Shown here: positions 1 through 12,938 of the stretch, piece after piece
How the letters are laid out: each line of letters starts with the position of its first letter
Position numbering within the stretch: the stretch's first letter is position 1
NCBI GenBank assembly: GCA_900618795.1
Contig: UYJD01000008.1
Coordinates: 536,233 to 600,232, forward strand
Direction of reading: 5' to 3'
Length of the DNA: 64,000 bases
DNA from: Cyanodermella asteris
Taxonomy: Eukaryota > Ascomycota > Lecanoromycetes > Ostropales > Stictidaceae
The notes under the pieces: model-generated
What the model was told of the DNA's origin: nothing
The model's input: the letters and a program-made list of their open reading frames with translations, nothing else
Databases searched by the model: none
Program-made: the position numbers and the translations under genes

Positions 1-428
1 CTCGATGTTTCGATGTGCTGACCTTCTTGACGCCACATGCGGTGATTAAGGTGTGGCTCAACTTGTCTGGAGCACGCAATCCTGCTGACATACGCAAGGA
101 CCGACGTCATTTGTCAGGCCGAGTCTGCCCGGCGTGGATTGCAAGTGAGCCCCTCTATTGTCCCTCCCTCCCCAATCGTATCAGTCAGCAAAGTGCTTGA
201 ATCGTCGCCCCTCGTCTAGAAGCAGCCTCGCTTGCTGCCTCGCCTACATATACATTCACCCTGGCGTCATCAACTGTCTTTCGGAGAGTTCTTCTCACAA
301 ACACTCTCCCACGCGCAACCACCTCCATCGCAACTAGATCAATTCTCCCTGCAATTACCAGTCGCACGACCCGAACGCTTCCAATTACCCCTTCACCTTT
401 CCGAACTTTCAAAACCACTACAATCAAA
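1..428. other. upstream region of the thioredoxin gene
   Basis: No gene is seen here. The last 200 bases before the thioredoxin start are rich in C and A with few G, as in many fungal promoters and 5' leaders, and probably hold its promoter and leader. Short open frames on both strands overlap each other and resemble nothing I know. Confidence 0.4.
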
Positions 429-832
429 ATGGCGGAGCCAGGCCCAGCCACTGAAGGAGTCCACAACATCAAGACGTGAGTCGCACTCCTCGCATATCTT
501 CCGTTCTGGCAGCGTACTAATTCTTCCGCAGCAACGATGAGTGGAAGGGTGTCCTCGCCAACGGTGGCACCATCGTCGTTGACGCCTTCGCCACATGGTG
601 CGGACCTTGCAAGGCCATCGCACCAATCCTCGCCAAGCTCAGCCAGAAGTACACCGACGTGAAGTTCTACAAGATCGATGTCGACGAGCTGCCCGACGTC
701 GCCCAGGAGCTTGGTGTCCGCGCCATGCCGACTCTCTTCCTGTTCAAGGACGGCAAGAAGGTCGAGTCTGTCACTGGTGCCAACCCCCCTGCCATTGAGG
801 CCATGGTCCAGCAGGGTTCGTCTGCCGCATAA
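429..832 (+). CDS. thioredoxin (two exons)
   Basis: Small cytosolic disulfide reductase that is reduced by thioredoxin reductase and in turn reduces ribonucleotide reductase, peroxiredoxins and PAPS reductase. Exons are 429..475 and 532..832; the intron has a GTGAGT donor and a CCGCAG acceptor. The joined product is about 115 residues, normal for a thioredoxin. The active site WCGPCK is visible about 40 residues in, followed by the [12 protein letters not shown] segment and the conserved cis-proline stretch [14 protein letters not shown]. There is no targeting peptide, so it is a cytosolic type rather than a mitochondrial one. The start is the only ATG that puts the short N-terminal extension in frame with the fold. 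The call is very secure; which paralogue it is cannot be told. Confidence 0.95.
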
Positions 833-1347
833 GCGATATCAAGGTGAAGAGGAGGAGCGAGGACAATGATGAAGGACGACGTGTTGAATGAGCTACGGTC
901 AACTTTGTGCCTAGCGGCCTGCAGTGAGCGCTGCCTTGTGTATAGAACGTGATTTGCAACAGCTTGCGAACGTTCCCTCATAAACCAATATCAATTTGGA
1001 TTTCTGACTTGTGTTGTTGGTCATATCTTCAGTCCAGGAGGCATCGGCTACCTAGAGCAAGCTAGAAAACATTTCCGCAAAATATCCGAGGACTATTTAC
1101 CTATCTATATTTCCAGCAATCAGATGTCTTCATTGGCTATGATCCACCAACCTGACAGACAATCGCTCGCAATAATATCGATCTGTGCCAGAGCTCGCAG
1201 AATAGACTTTGCCGCCCTCAGCCTTGCAGTGACGGTCGCGCGTAGAAAGGGTCAAATGTGGGGCACATGGATCGGTACCTTGCGGAATTGACAACATAGC
1301 ACTCAGATCCCATCATTCTGTTTTGAGTCAATAGGGTTATCTACAAT
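833..1347. other. intergenic region, thioredoxin to D-amino-acid oxidase
   Basis: About 515 bases between two genes on the same strand. It should contain the thioredoxin 3' UTR and the promoter of the oxidase. I see no open frame with protein-like composition and no repeat. Confidence 0.4.
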
Positions 1348-3112
1348 ATGGCCGCTCCCAGCAAGGCGGAAAAGCCTCGCATCGTGGTCGTTGGGTGAGT
1401 CAAGATGGCAGCATGCATAAGATTGATACACACTCCCGATCTCTGCAGGTCAACGCGCCAAGATGAGCTCTCCTGGCCGATCTCCAACATCTTCACCTTA
1501 CAAACCTTGATCGCATGCTGATCTCTTTCTTAGAGCCGGCGTATCGGGCCTGACCAGTGCGCTCCAGCTGGCTCAGACCGGCTTGTACAATGTTGCCGTC
1601 GTTGGGAAACACATGCCAGGAGACTATGACATAGTTTATGCCTCACCATGGGCTGGGGCAAACTATCTACCGTGAGATCTTTCCTCGAAACCCCGCCAAG
1701 GCTATTGGGATGCACTTTGTGATGTTGTTGGTGCAAAGGGGTGTTATGCCCAGAGTCAATTGTACTGAAAATCGGTGGTCAGGGTTTCGAAAGCTGGGAC
1801 AGTGGACCAGGAGTACGATCGATATACATGGACAGTACTGGAGCGCTTGACGAGAGAGGTGCCGGAAGCGGGTATACATTTTCAAGGTGAGCTATGCATT
1901 TCATCGAGCATCTTCTTGGCGGGTCTTCCGAAGACGATACTGTCCACGCATTCAACAGCAAGCCAGAATCTGAGTGATTCTCCCTTGACAAACGAACTCG
2001 GCCAGCGTCCGTATTCTTTCTCGTGTTGCCCACGAGTCATTCTACGGCCCCCATCATGCCCTTGTTTTTTGTCTGTGGCCTTTGTGGCTTGTTCTGATAT
2101 GAGGCCTTTGGCTCCATCAGATGCACTGGAGTTCCTCAACCGTCCCCAGGTTCGCTCAACTTCAACGCCCAGCTAACCCGACCTCGAATAAGACACGCTA
2201 ATCTACCTTCGCCGAAAGGATGGCGACAGCGCTATTTCAACCTGGATGGCCGAAATGCTCGCGCCGAACGGACCATGGTATTCGACGCTCCTGCCAGATG
2301 TAAGCATATAGCGATATCCGCTCGCAGACCTGTGAGGACAAACTCTCGGACCGGCTGACAGTTGCGTTCAGTTCCGCCTCATGACACCCGATGAAGCCAA
2401 GCCCTACGAGTTTGGACTCAAGTTCACATCGGTCTGCATCAACGTGACGGTTTACCTCTCTTGGCTTGTGGGTCAGCTGCTCAAACACGGCGTCTCCATC
2501 CGCCGCGCAAGTCTCGGGCACATTGCTGAAGCCAAGACCGCACACCCTTCGGGTCAGCCAGCGGATATCATTGTCAACTGCACCGGGCTATCGTCTCTGA
2601 CCCTGCCCGGCATCGAAGACAAAACCGTGTACCCCGTCCGCGCGCAAATAGCGATTGTCCGGAACGAGCCCCGTGTCATGGTCAGCACCGTCGGCGGTGA
2701 AGGCTGTCCCGACGACGAACTCTGCTACATCATGCAGCGAGCCGCCGGCGGGGGCACGATCCTGGGCGGTTGCTACCAAATCGGGAACTGGAATGCGGAG
2801 GTCGATCATGAGCTGGCGGACCGGATCCTGAAAAGGGCGGTGGAATGCTGCCCTGAACTCACTAGCGAGACGAGCTTGCCAAGCGGGGGACTTTTGAAGC
2901 CGGGTCGGGGCGTCGAGAGCTTGGATCTCATTCGGCACGCGGTGGGGCTGAGGCCTTGTCGGAAGGCGGGCATTCGAGTTGAGAAGGAGACGTTGGAGGG
3001 AGGCTTGGTTGTCGTGCACAATTATGGGCACGGTGGGACGGGCTATCAGTCTAGTTGGGGCTGTGCTGCGAGAGTGGCACAGCTCGTTCAAGAAGCTGTT
3101 GATGGGGCGTAG
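1348..3112 (+). CDS. DAO1: D-amino-acid oxidase (five exons)
   Basis: FAD flavoenzyme that deaminates D-amino acids to 2-oxo acids, ammonia and hydrogen peroxide. Exons read as 1348..1394, 1534..1671, 1783..1886, 2193..2299 and 2372..3112, giving 378 residues, close to the usual 340-370. All joins keep frame. Landmarks are the N-terminal dinucleotide-binding motif GAGVSG, the segment [12 protein letters not shown], the motif FTSVCIN near the middle, and the C-terminal signature [13 protein letters not shown] followed by [19 protein letters not shown], which binds FAD and substrate. Many fungal homologues end in a peroxisomal tripeptide such as SKL or AKL; this one ends in DGA, so peroxisomal import is not evident. 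The third intron (about 306 bases) is long for this window and may hide a small missed exon. Family call is secure; exact exon 3-4 structure is less so. Confidence 0.9.
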
Positions 3113-3626
3113 AACTATGTGAACAACGATCTCAGACGCCATACTCTCATTCAAACAATGTGCTAAGCATAACGTCGAGGTGCAATGCTCAGCAGACACA
3201 ATGTAAAATTTGACACCTCGGATCAAATGTCAGAGGCAATGTTTGGGGTCGATTTCCCGCCTCAACCATCGCGGATCGATGCCTTGTCTGGTTGAAGCGA
3301 AAGCTGCTGACATACTGACATCTGCGAGGGGGCTCAGAACTTACTCTACCGTGCTGATCGCCTTAGCAACACGACCCGGTGACTCCGGTTCTGCACTTGC
3401 CGCTGATATTGAAGTCAAGTCCTGGCGCCTTGGCAGGAAGAAGCGAATGTTGAACTCGTGTTTAGAGCCAAATTTCTCGCCATGCGGCCTTGTCGGCTTG
3501 TTTGGGACATTTTCTGTAGCGTAAGATCTATATAATAGTGTAAATCCTCCATTTCTACATCCAGTATCACCGCCAGCCCATCCGGACAGCCAAAAGATTA
3601 CCAAGCCATCCTCAACCAAAGCCAAC
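3113..3626. promoter_or_regulatory. intergenic region with TATA-like element before small secreted protein
   Basis: The stretch carries CTATATAATAG at 3528..3538, about 90 bases before the ATG of the 8-cysteine peptide gene, a good position for a TATA box with a short leader. Nothing else recognisable lies in it. Confidence 0.4.
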
Positions 3627-3893
3627 ATGTTCCGCCTCGGTGAGTATCGCCTCCTTTACCCGGCATGAGTCGAAAGTCGCTGAAGATTCGAACCAGCATC
3701 AATCGCCAGCATCTTGCTTCTCGCAACCTTTGCAACTGCTCAGGCCGGCGCGAGCTGCGGCCCGAATGTCGTTTGCACGGACGAGTATCCTAGCTGCTGC
3801 CCCGGGATGCCGTCAATTGACTGCTCGAGTGGCACCTGTATCGAGGGCCGTGAGTCTTACTGCATCAGGCAGGGTGACCCGTGCGGCGTCTAG
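3627..3893 (+). CDS. small secreted cysteine-rich protein, 69 aa, 8 Cys
   Basis: Unrecognised family; candidate secreted effector-like or antimicrobial-type peptide. Exon 1 is only 3627..3639 and exon 2 is 3697..3893; the 57-base intron has donor GTGAGT and acceptor ACCAG. The join gives a 69-residue product. Residues 1-21 are a classic signal peptide with a hydrophobic core (SILLLATFATAQA) and a likely cut after AQA. The 48-residue mature part has 8 cysteines spaced C-x5-C-x6-CC-x7-C-x4-C-x7-C-x6-C, starting at residue 25 and ending two residues before the stop. A CC pair inside a dense array suggests a knotted disulfide fold. The other two frames of exon 2 give no such pattern. A TATA-like box sits about 90 bases upstream. 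Seen: signal peptide and cysteine pattern. Inferred: secretion and a role outside the cell. The acceptor choice matters because a nearby CAG 13 bases downstream would break the frame. Confidence 0.8.
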
Positions 3894-4817
3894 AAAGCCT
3901 TGATTGAGCAAGTGGCTGAGTTTCGAGGGGAGGGAAATTTCAAAGCACAGAAAGCTGAGAGAATACTGAAGTAGTCGGAATCAATTCCATTCAAGAATAT
4001 GCCAGAATCGCGAGACGAAGTCGTGTAGAATTGGGCCATGGTCTCACCATGTTTGGATCGTTGAAAAATGACAACGCAGCCAAATCAGCTGGAAGTCAAT
4101 TGAGGAACGACAGAGGACTGAAGAGGTCGTCACGCGTTTGACATGCTTATCGTTGTACAGAGCTACAATATACGTGACCTTTGCAGAGCTCCAGGTACAC
4201 AAATCCCCGGTCGCAATCGTAGGCCCCATATTGTCTGAGCTTGAGCGTTGGACGTTGGATGATCCAAGATGCTCGGGGCTCTTGTGAGACAGCTCGGACG
4301 TCTAGAAGGCGATCACATGCCAATTGCAGCGAGCTTCACGACGATCATGTTTGACAGCAAGACAGGACGCCCTAGGTAATTCTTGCCTGGCCGCGCCCAG
4401 CACGTGGCGCACAAGTGTTGTGCACGGCGGAAAGTCTCTTCATAGACAGGCCGAGCAGGGATGGACAACGCACGTATGCTTGCACGCACTCAAAGTCCGG
4501 CCTGCAATGCGAGTCCGCCCAGCGGCGCCGACTTTGCCTCGGCTCGCAAGACGTTATCACCAGACCAGCAATCCGCTTTCCTATCTGCGAAGCTGCTCTA
4601 CTCTCTCCTAGAACCTGCGGCCGAATTGTCCTTCCTTGCTACTCGTCACTGCATCTCTACGAGCATCTCATCTCCTAAGACTCATCGAGCAGACACGGCC
4701 AGTCTCGGTATATACTTGCGTCTGTCTTTAGTCAGACCGCCGCGGAGTGGTCGTGCCCTTCGTTCCCGCCACATTCCTTCTCAGTCGCTTTTTCTCCTCT
4801 GAACCACTTACGGCAAA
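3894..4817. other. intergenic region before acyl-CoA synthetase
   Basis: About 920 bases without a convincing gene. The last 200 bases are C/T rich, as in leaders of well-expressed fungal genes. Several overlapping open frames between 4324 and 4802 have no recognisable domain and look like chance frames in GC-rich DNA. Confidence 0.35.
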
Positions 4818-7036
4818 ATGACTTCTCCGATTGAAGCGGGCGCTGCCTACGCCAAACTCCCGCCAAGAGGAAGCCCTTACGGTGTGCCCGTTCCCGGCTC
4901 GGCAACGAGCGATCGCAGCGCAGTCTACAGGCATTGGAGGATCAAGGATGGCCCATTGAAGGAGCGCCTGGTCGACAATGTGGCTACCTCGTTCGAAGCA
5001 TTCGAAGATGCTGGTGAGTTCTGAAAGTGCACCTGCTTTTCTTCCTGGTCTAACAGAATGCTCCCAGTGTCGCGCTACCCGAAATACAACTGCCTCGGCG
5101 CAAGAAAATGGCAGGCTGCGACCAAAACTTGGGGTCCTTATGAGTGGGAAACCTACGAGCAGGTGCACAGGAGACGGGCCAGCCTCGGTGTTGGTCTGGT
5201 CGAGCTTCACCGCCAGGTCGGTATCTCAGGGAAACAGTACGGAATTGGTCTGTGGTGCCAGAACCGTCCGGAGTGGCAGATAACCGATCTTGCTGCCAAC
5301 ACACAGGCCCTGTTCACCATCTCGCTCTACGATACTCTGGGACCCGAGGCCGTCGAGTACATTGCAAACCACGCAGAATTGGCTTGCGTCGTGACCTCGG
5401 TGAATCACATCCCCGCATTGCTTGCGTTGAAGCCTCGCCTGCCAAAGCTCAAGATTATCATTTCCGTTGATAGCTTGGACCACGGCGAACAGCCAGGATT
5501 CACCAAGAAGGATGTCTTCAACGCCCTTGGAGCACCAGCCGGCGTCAAGATCCTCGACATCAAGGAGGCCGAGTCGATTGGAGAGGCTCTCGGCCCGGTC
5601 AAGTATAACCCACCGACTCCCGACGATATCATTACGATCAACTACACATCTGGCACTACTGGCGCGCCAAAGGGCGTTGTTCTGACCCACAGGGCTGCGG
5701 TCGCGGGATACGCTTTGTCGCTCTGCTCCTTCCCGCCCACTCCCGGTGATGTGGGCATTTCTTACCTCCCGCTCGCTCATATCTACGGCCGATTGACCGA
5801 AGGTGTGGGCCTGTGGACTGGCACGGCAATCGGATACTTCCACGGCAACATCCTCGAGCTTGTGGACGATATCAAGTTGCTGCGACCTCACTCCTTCATC
5901 TCCGTGCCCCGTCTTTTCAACAGGTTCGCTGGTGGGATTAAGGGCAACACCATCGAAGCGCCCGGCTTCAGGGGCAAACTTTCAAACTATGTTGTGAACA
6001 CAAAGGCCTCTTACCTGAAAGACCCGACTGATCCTAAGGCGACCAACAAGCACATGATCTGGGACAGAATTTGGGGCAAGAAGGTGCAAGCAGCAATTGG
6101 TCTGGACAGATCGCGTGTCATGGTGTCCGGATCGGCGCCCCTCGACCCGTCAATCCAGACGTTCCTGAGAATATGCATGGGCAACTACTTTGCGCAAGGC
6201 TACGGTCTGACCGAGACGTACGCAGCTACGTCGATCCAGCTTGACGAGGATTACAGCACTGGCAACATAGGAGCTCCAGGTGTCAACTCTGAGGTGTGCC
6301 TGCTGAGTGTTCCGGACATGGACTACTTGGTCACCGACAAGCCATACCCGCGCGGTGAGCTCATGATCCGTGGCCCGTCCGTGTTCCAGGGATACTACAA
6401 GAACCCCGAGGAGACCAAGAAAGCCATGACCGAGGACGGCTGGTTCAAGACGGGAGACATCGCAGCCATCGATGAGCTGGGCCGCATCAAGATTATTGAC
6501 CGTCGCAAGAACGTTCTCAAGCTCGCGCAGGGCGAGTACATCAGCCCCGAGCGCATCGAGAACGTGTACCTCGCCAACCTTCCGTACCTCGCCTCAGGGT
6601 ACGTGCACGGCGACAGCACCGAGACATTCCTTGTTGCAATCTTCGCAGTCACACCCGACATGTTCGCCGAGAAGGCAGGCAAGATTCTCGGCCAAAGCAT
6701 CGCACCCACCGACCTGGCTGCTATCAAGGCTGCCTGCGCGAACGAGAAGGTCCGCAAGGTGGTGCAGGACGACATTGAGAAGGTGGGCCGAAAGAACAAG
6801 TTCGCCGGATACGAGCGAGTCAAGGCCATCATGCTCGACCTGGAGCCGTTCACTGTCGAGAACGAGCTCTTGACACCAACGTGAGTTGCAAAAATCCCCA
6901 TTTGAGTTTGATTCTTGCTAACTGTTTCTACAGAATGAAGCTCAAGCGTCCCCAGACCGCCAAGAAGTATCGTGATGTGCTCGATAGACTATATGCTGAG
7001 GGTAATGCATTGGAGAAGTCGAAGGCGAAGCTCTAG
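4818..7036 (+). CDS. long-chain fatty acyl-CoA synthetase, peroxisomal type
   Basis: ATP-dependent ligase that activates long-chain fatty acids to acyl-CoA through an acyl-AMP intermediate. Exons are 4818..5013, 5068..6880 and 6934..7036, giving 703 residues, normal for the eukaryotic ACSL/Faa group. Landmarks are the AMP-binding loop INYTSGTTGAPKGV near residue 255, the adenine-site motif YGLTETYA, and the C-terminal hinge and lysine region GWFKTGDIAAIDE with IKIIDRRKNVLKLAQGEYI. The last three residues, AKL, form a type 1 peroxisomal targeting signal, so it probably feeds peroxisomal beta-oxidation like yeast Faa2 rather than acting at the ER. The signal is encoded by the small third exon, so a model that stops in intron 2 would miss it. 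The intron before it has a CTAAC branch site. Confidence 0.93.
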
Positions 7037-9315
<2,279 letters not shown>

Positions 9316-9643
9316 GTTGTTTTGCGAAAATTTGCTTGTATCCAGGTGTGTTTCATGCCCCGGGGGAATGTATATTTCAACAGATCTGTTACATATCGAT
9401 ATTTCGAATTTGCTTGAATACAGAACTCTGTCTGCTGCGCTGACTGCTTTGTGTGCCGACTAAACGCTAATTAGACGGACCTTTTTTCTTCTGGCGAAAG
9501 TCGTGCAGTCTCGAATGTGAGTGGATTATGTCAAACCAACGACCAAAATTCCACCGATGAATGTACAGATAAAAGCCACATACAAGCTTCATTTCTCGTT
9601 TCTTCGTCCTCTCGTGCTAATATGCCGACCGCTTGCCCACCCA
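9316..9643. other. convergent 3' region between MET17 and SPP1
   Basis: Some 328 AT-richer bases between two converging genes. They must hold both 3' UTRs and polyadenylation signals. I see no separate gene or strong hairpin. Confidence 0.4.
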
Positions 9644-11680
9644 TTATTTGGCAGTCTCAAGCTGTCTGATCATGGCTCTCTCCTTCAAGCCCGCTTCTTC
9701 ACCTTCGAGCTTCCTCATCTTGTGCCAGCACTGACTCCGCGCCAGGTTGATCTCATTCTGCTCCATTTTGGCCCACTGCTTATGTCGCTCGCACCTCTTC
9801 CTCTTGCACACGCCCTTGCCAATCTCATCCTCGGCCTCATCCTGAGCGGTACCATCAGCGTTACCGCCGTCCGCCGCCTTTTGCTGCGTCGGGGGTCCCA
9901 GAATCTTGCTTTCGAGCGCTTGTTTCCCTTGCGCAGACTGCCGCCAGTCGTCAAATTCCGCCTCGTGCCAGGTAAGGCGAGAGTCGTATCCGCAGATGTC
10001 CTTGACGCCCTCCTTCTTCTTCAGCTCGTCCAGAACGGATTTGTGGCGTGCTTTCACCATGTTGAGAAACTTTTCCTTGTCGCCGAGCATGCGCAGCTCC
10101 GATTCGAGAGCGGCTTTTTGCTTGGTCATTTCGTCGAATTTGGCTTGATCCTCTTCGCTGAGTTGCAGCCTCGGACCTGGTTCTTCTTGGGCGTCGCCGT
10201 CGGTCATTTTGACGTCGCCGTCCTGGTCGGCAGGTTTGTTCTGGGTGTCCGGGGTGGCAATTCGCTCGCCCAGTCTTTTGAAATGCGCAATGTCTTTCGA
10301 GTCTTCCACGAGCGCTTTCAACTCGCCGGGCTTGAGGACGCCGCCTCGCAGATGCGCTTGGTGGCCATCATCGCTGCTGTCTGACCCGACATCCTCGTCT
10401 TGTGTGCTTTCAGCCTTGTCGCGCCGCCGTCTCTTGCGCATCGCATCGTCCTTTCCTCCACGTGCTCCATTCTTGCCGTATACCTTCTCTTTCATGAACT
10501 GCCGTCCGTGATCGTCGCTGCAGTACTTGCTGGGTTTCTTGCCCGAAACTCGCGCTGGAGCCCTGCAGCTCTCCAGTCTGCACATGGGCTTCCACATCGT
10601 CTTGCCGTGGCCAGCCACCTCGCACCTCGGGCAAACGTATTTGTCAATCAAGTCGCTGTCCTTCTCTTTCATGTTGACGCATTTTCCGTGGAACCAGTCG
10701 TCGCAGCCACCGTCGCAGCCAATCATCCACGTGTGGTCATCCGGCTTCCTACAGACACAGAATAATTCGTTTTCGTCCACGTAGTCCCCTCCCTCGGCGT
10801 CCTCGTCGGCGACGGACGCGTCGTCTTGTAGGGGAGGTGGAGATGATTGTTGCGGTGTGTTTTTGCGGGCCGGTGTTTTCGATAGGCGAGAGGCTGGCGT
10901 ATCTGATCTCTGGGAGAATGGAGTGCCGTCTTTTGACTCTGGCTCGAGCTTTCTCTTTTTCGGCGCGGCCTTCTTTGGCGCCGATTCCGCAGTCTTTTTT
11001 GCCGTACCCTTCTTCTGCACGGTTCTCTTGGGCACGGCGAGCGGTGCTGGAGCTGGAGTCAATTCGACTGATGCCTTGATATCTGCCGTAGATCCATCGT
11101 CTTTCATATCTGTATCTTGTGGTTGCGCAAGAGGTGTTGCTGATGGCGGCGGAGACGCGAGTGGAGGCGATTTGCTTTCGACTGGCTGCTCGTTGTCCGC
11201 GGACACAGCTGGGGCGCTCGCGGCAGCAATTGTAGGCTCATCAGACATTTCTGTTTTCACGACTGGCCGCGTTGTTTCTGTTACCGGCTCTGGTCGCTGC
11301 TGATTAAGAGATGGTGTAGGTTTCTCTGGTGGCGATACGGGGTGCGCATGCGTCAGGCCATTCTCTGGCCTAGGCGAAGCGAGTGGCGCGTGAGATAATA
11401 GAGGTGAACGTGAAGGTGCAGCGTCTGTAGGCGGAGGCGAAAAGTGTGCTTCGATGGCGTAAGGGTTTGGTGGAATCGCGGTAGGTGGCGGCGCGACAGC
11501 GGTTGCTGACTTTTGAAGCGGAGGAGCGGTGGTTGCGGCAAGCGCAAGAGCCTCGAGTGGGCTGGTGATGGACTCGTTGCGACGGTGAGCGTGGAGAGGA
11601 GGAGGAGGATGAATGGGCGGTGGTTGCGACGGCGCGCTGCTCGAGGGCGCTGGGTTCAACAAATCGGCAAGCTTCGACAT
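9644..11680 (-). CDS. SPP1: PHD-finger COMPASS subunit Spp1/CFP1-like
   Basis: Reader subunit of the Set1/COMPASS histone H3K4 methyltransferase, which binds methylated H3K4 through a PHD finger in the nucleus. Single exon, 678 residues. Residues 1-270 are low-complexity, rich in Pro, Ala and Ser, with a basic KKRK patch. The PHD finger spans about 303-353 with the Cys4-His-Cys3 set in LFCVCRK, MIGCDGGCDDWFHGKC and YVCPRC. It is followed at once by a second Cys-rich patch (CRLESCRAPA to YCSDDHG), the CFP1/Spp1-type arrangement needed for complex assembly. The C-terminal half is charged and helical with a CKRKRCERHKQW segment. It is larger than yeast Spp1 (353 residues), mainly through the N-terminal extension. 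The N-terminal start is the first ATG in frame. Confidence 0.9.
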   Translation of the reverse strand: MSKLADLLNPAPSSSAPSQPPPIHPPPPLHAHRRNESITSPLEALALAATTAPPLQKSATAVAPPPTAIPPNPYAIEAHFSPPPTDAAPSRSPLLSHAPLASPRPENGLTHAHPVSPPEKPTPSLNQQRPEPVTETTRPVVKTEMSDEPTIAAASAPAVSADNEQPVESKSPPLASPPPSATPLAQPQDTDMKDDGSTADIKASVELTPAPAPLAVPKRTVQKKGTAKKTAESAPKKAAPKKRKLEPESKDGTPFSQRSDTPASRLSKTPARKNTPQQSSPPPLQDDASVADEDAEGGDYVDENELFCVCRKPDDHTWMIGCDGGCDDWFHGKCVNMKEKDSDLIDKYVCPRCEVAGHGKTMWKPMCRLESCRAPARVSGKKPSKYCSDDHGRQFMKEKVYGKNGARGGKDDAMRKRRRRDKAESTQDEDVGSDSSDDGHQAHLRGGVLKPGELKALVEDSKDIAHFKRLGERIATPDTQNKPADQDGDVKMTDGDAQEEPGPRLQLSEEDQAKFDEMTKQKAALESELRMLGDKEKFLNMVKARHKSVLDELKKKEGVKDICGYDSRLTWHEAEFDDWRQSAQGKQALESKILGPPTQQKAADGGNADGTAQDEAEDEIGKGVCKRKRCERHKQWAKMEQNEINLARSQCWHKMRKLEGEEAGLKERAMIRQLETAK

Positions 11681-12938
11681 GGTTGGCGAGGGCTAGCGGT
11701 ATACCGCCTAGATGTGAGGAGTAGTAGGGTAATTGCGGATCGTCGCGTCGTTAGGTTCGCGATGATGAGTGCGTGAGATCATGGAAAGGCACGTGTCGCG
11801 ATCGCGTTGGAGGGCGCATAGTCATGAAGAGACTGCAGAGACAACGAAGGACAAGCAAGCGAAGGAAACAATGGCTAGGAAAAGGTGGAGGTGAGGAGCG
11901 AGAAGCACAAAGGCATTTCGACATGCAGAGCTCACCTGTCGCGTTTCTGCCGCCGCAACGCTGCATTCAAGCTGTCGAAAGTGGGGTTGCAGGCATCTTG
12001 CCGAACTGTCTGTGTCTGCTGCTCTTATCCTGGCTGCATCTGTAGCCCGCACAATCCTGTTCCTTCTCGCGAGCACGACGAAGCGTAGGTAGTCTTGTCC
12101 GAGCTGTGTCTCTCCATGTCTCTCCTCAAGGCGTCAGTACCAGCTCCTCTCGTCGTCAGCTTACATATGCGTAGGGCCTCACCAAAGAGAATTATCAGAT
12201 TCTCCGTCACAATCCATGGGCCTGTCATTCCTCGTCCAATTCCATCAACCGACAGGTCGTCTTTCCAGACCGGAGACGCGGCTCTAGTCTGAAGAGGAGA
12301 GGTCGATTTCTAGACCTCTTGCCTTGACCGAGTAGGCAATGATACGTTCTCGTCGACTTTGTTGATCGGCTTGCATCACATTAGGGTACAGGGGCTGCGG
12401 CATCCAGTCATAAAGGAGGTTTTCGAGCATGAAACTTTCGAGGGTTGGCTGCCGATGCACTAGGTTCATCGGATTTGTGAAGATCTAGATTCATCGCTTG
12501 AATTCACAGGTTCCGGCAATTTTCACGGTTGGCACAATAATTATACTAGAAAAAGAAGAAGAACCCAGCTACAAAATAGTAACGCCCATGACCAGCCTCC
12601 ACGCATCAACGAGCTCAATTACTTCCAGGCTATACGACACCGAAGTGCGGCGAAATATACAAGACACATTCTCAGTGGACAAGGGTTCATGTCGCTGGCG
12701 ACCGTCTTCCTTGTATATCAAAGCCATGCATGTTGCTGCTCCCATACATGATTCGCTGACGGAGTGGTCGCCGTGCTGCAAGACCGGGGTTTAATTGTCC
12801 GTCGCGCATCCTCCACCGAGTTCGTCATAAGCTTGCATTTCAAGCCGGCTTGCTTGCATCGTGGCCGGTGCTGAAGCTACAAAGACAAGCACGTTCAGGA
12901 AGCCACCACACACCCGACACACCCATGGTGAGGCTATC
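11681..12938. other. divergent intergenic region SPP1/SEC39
   Basis: About 1.26 kb between two divergently transcribed genes. It should hold both promoters. A CACGTG occurs near 11790. Open frames between 11770 and 12480 on both strands overlap and have no domain; I found no supported gene. Confidence 0.4.

Noticed and set aside
1887-2192. D-amino-acid oxidase gene considered broken because of frame changes
   Set aside because: All frame changes coincide with good donor and acceptor sites, and the joined frame is continuous for 378 residues.
3680-3700. Minus-strand GGTTCGAATC in the small intron of the secreted peptide gene
   Set aside because: No tRNA fold around it; chance match.
3640-3903. 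Plus-strand 87-codon frame over the small secreted protein gene
   Set aside because: It starts inside the intron and reads exon 2 in the wrong frame, destroying the cysteine pattern.
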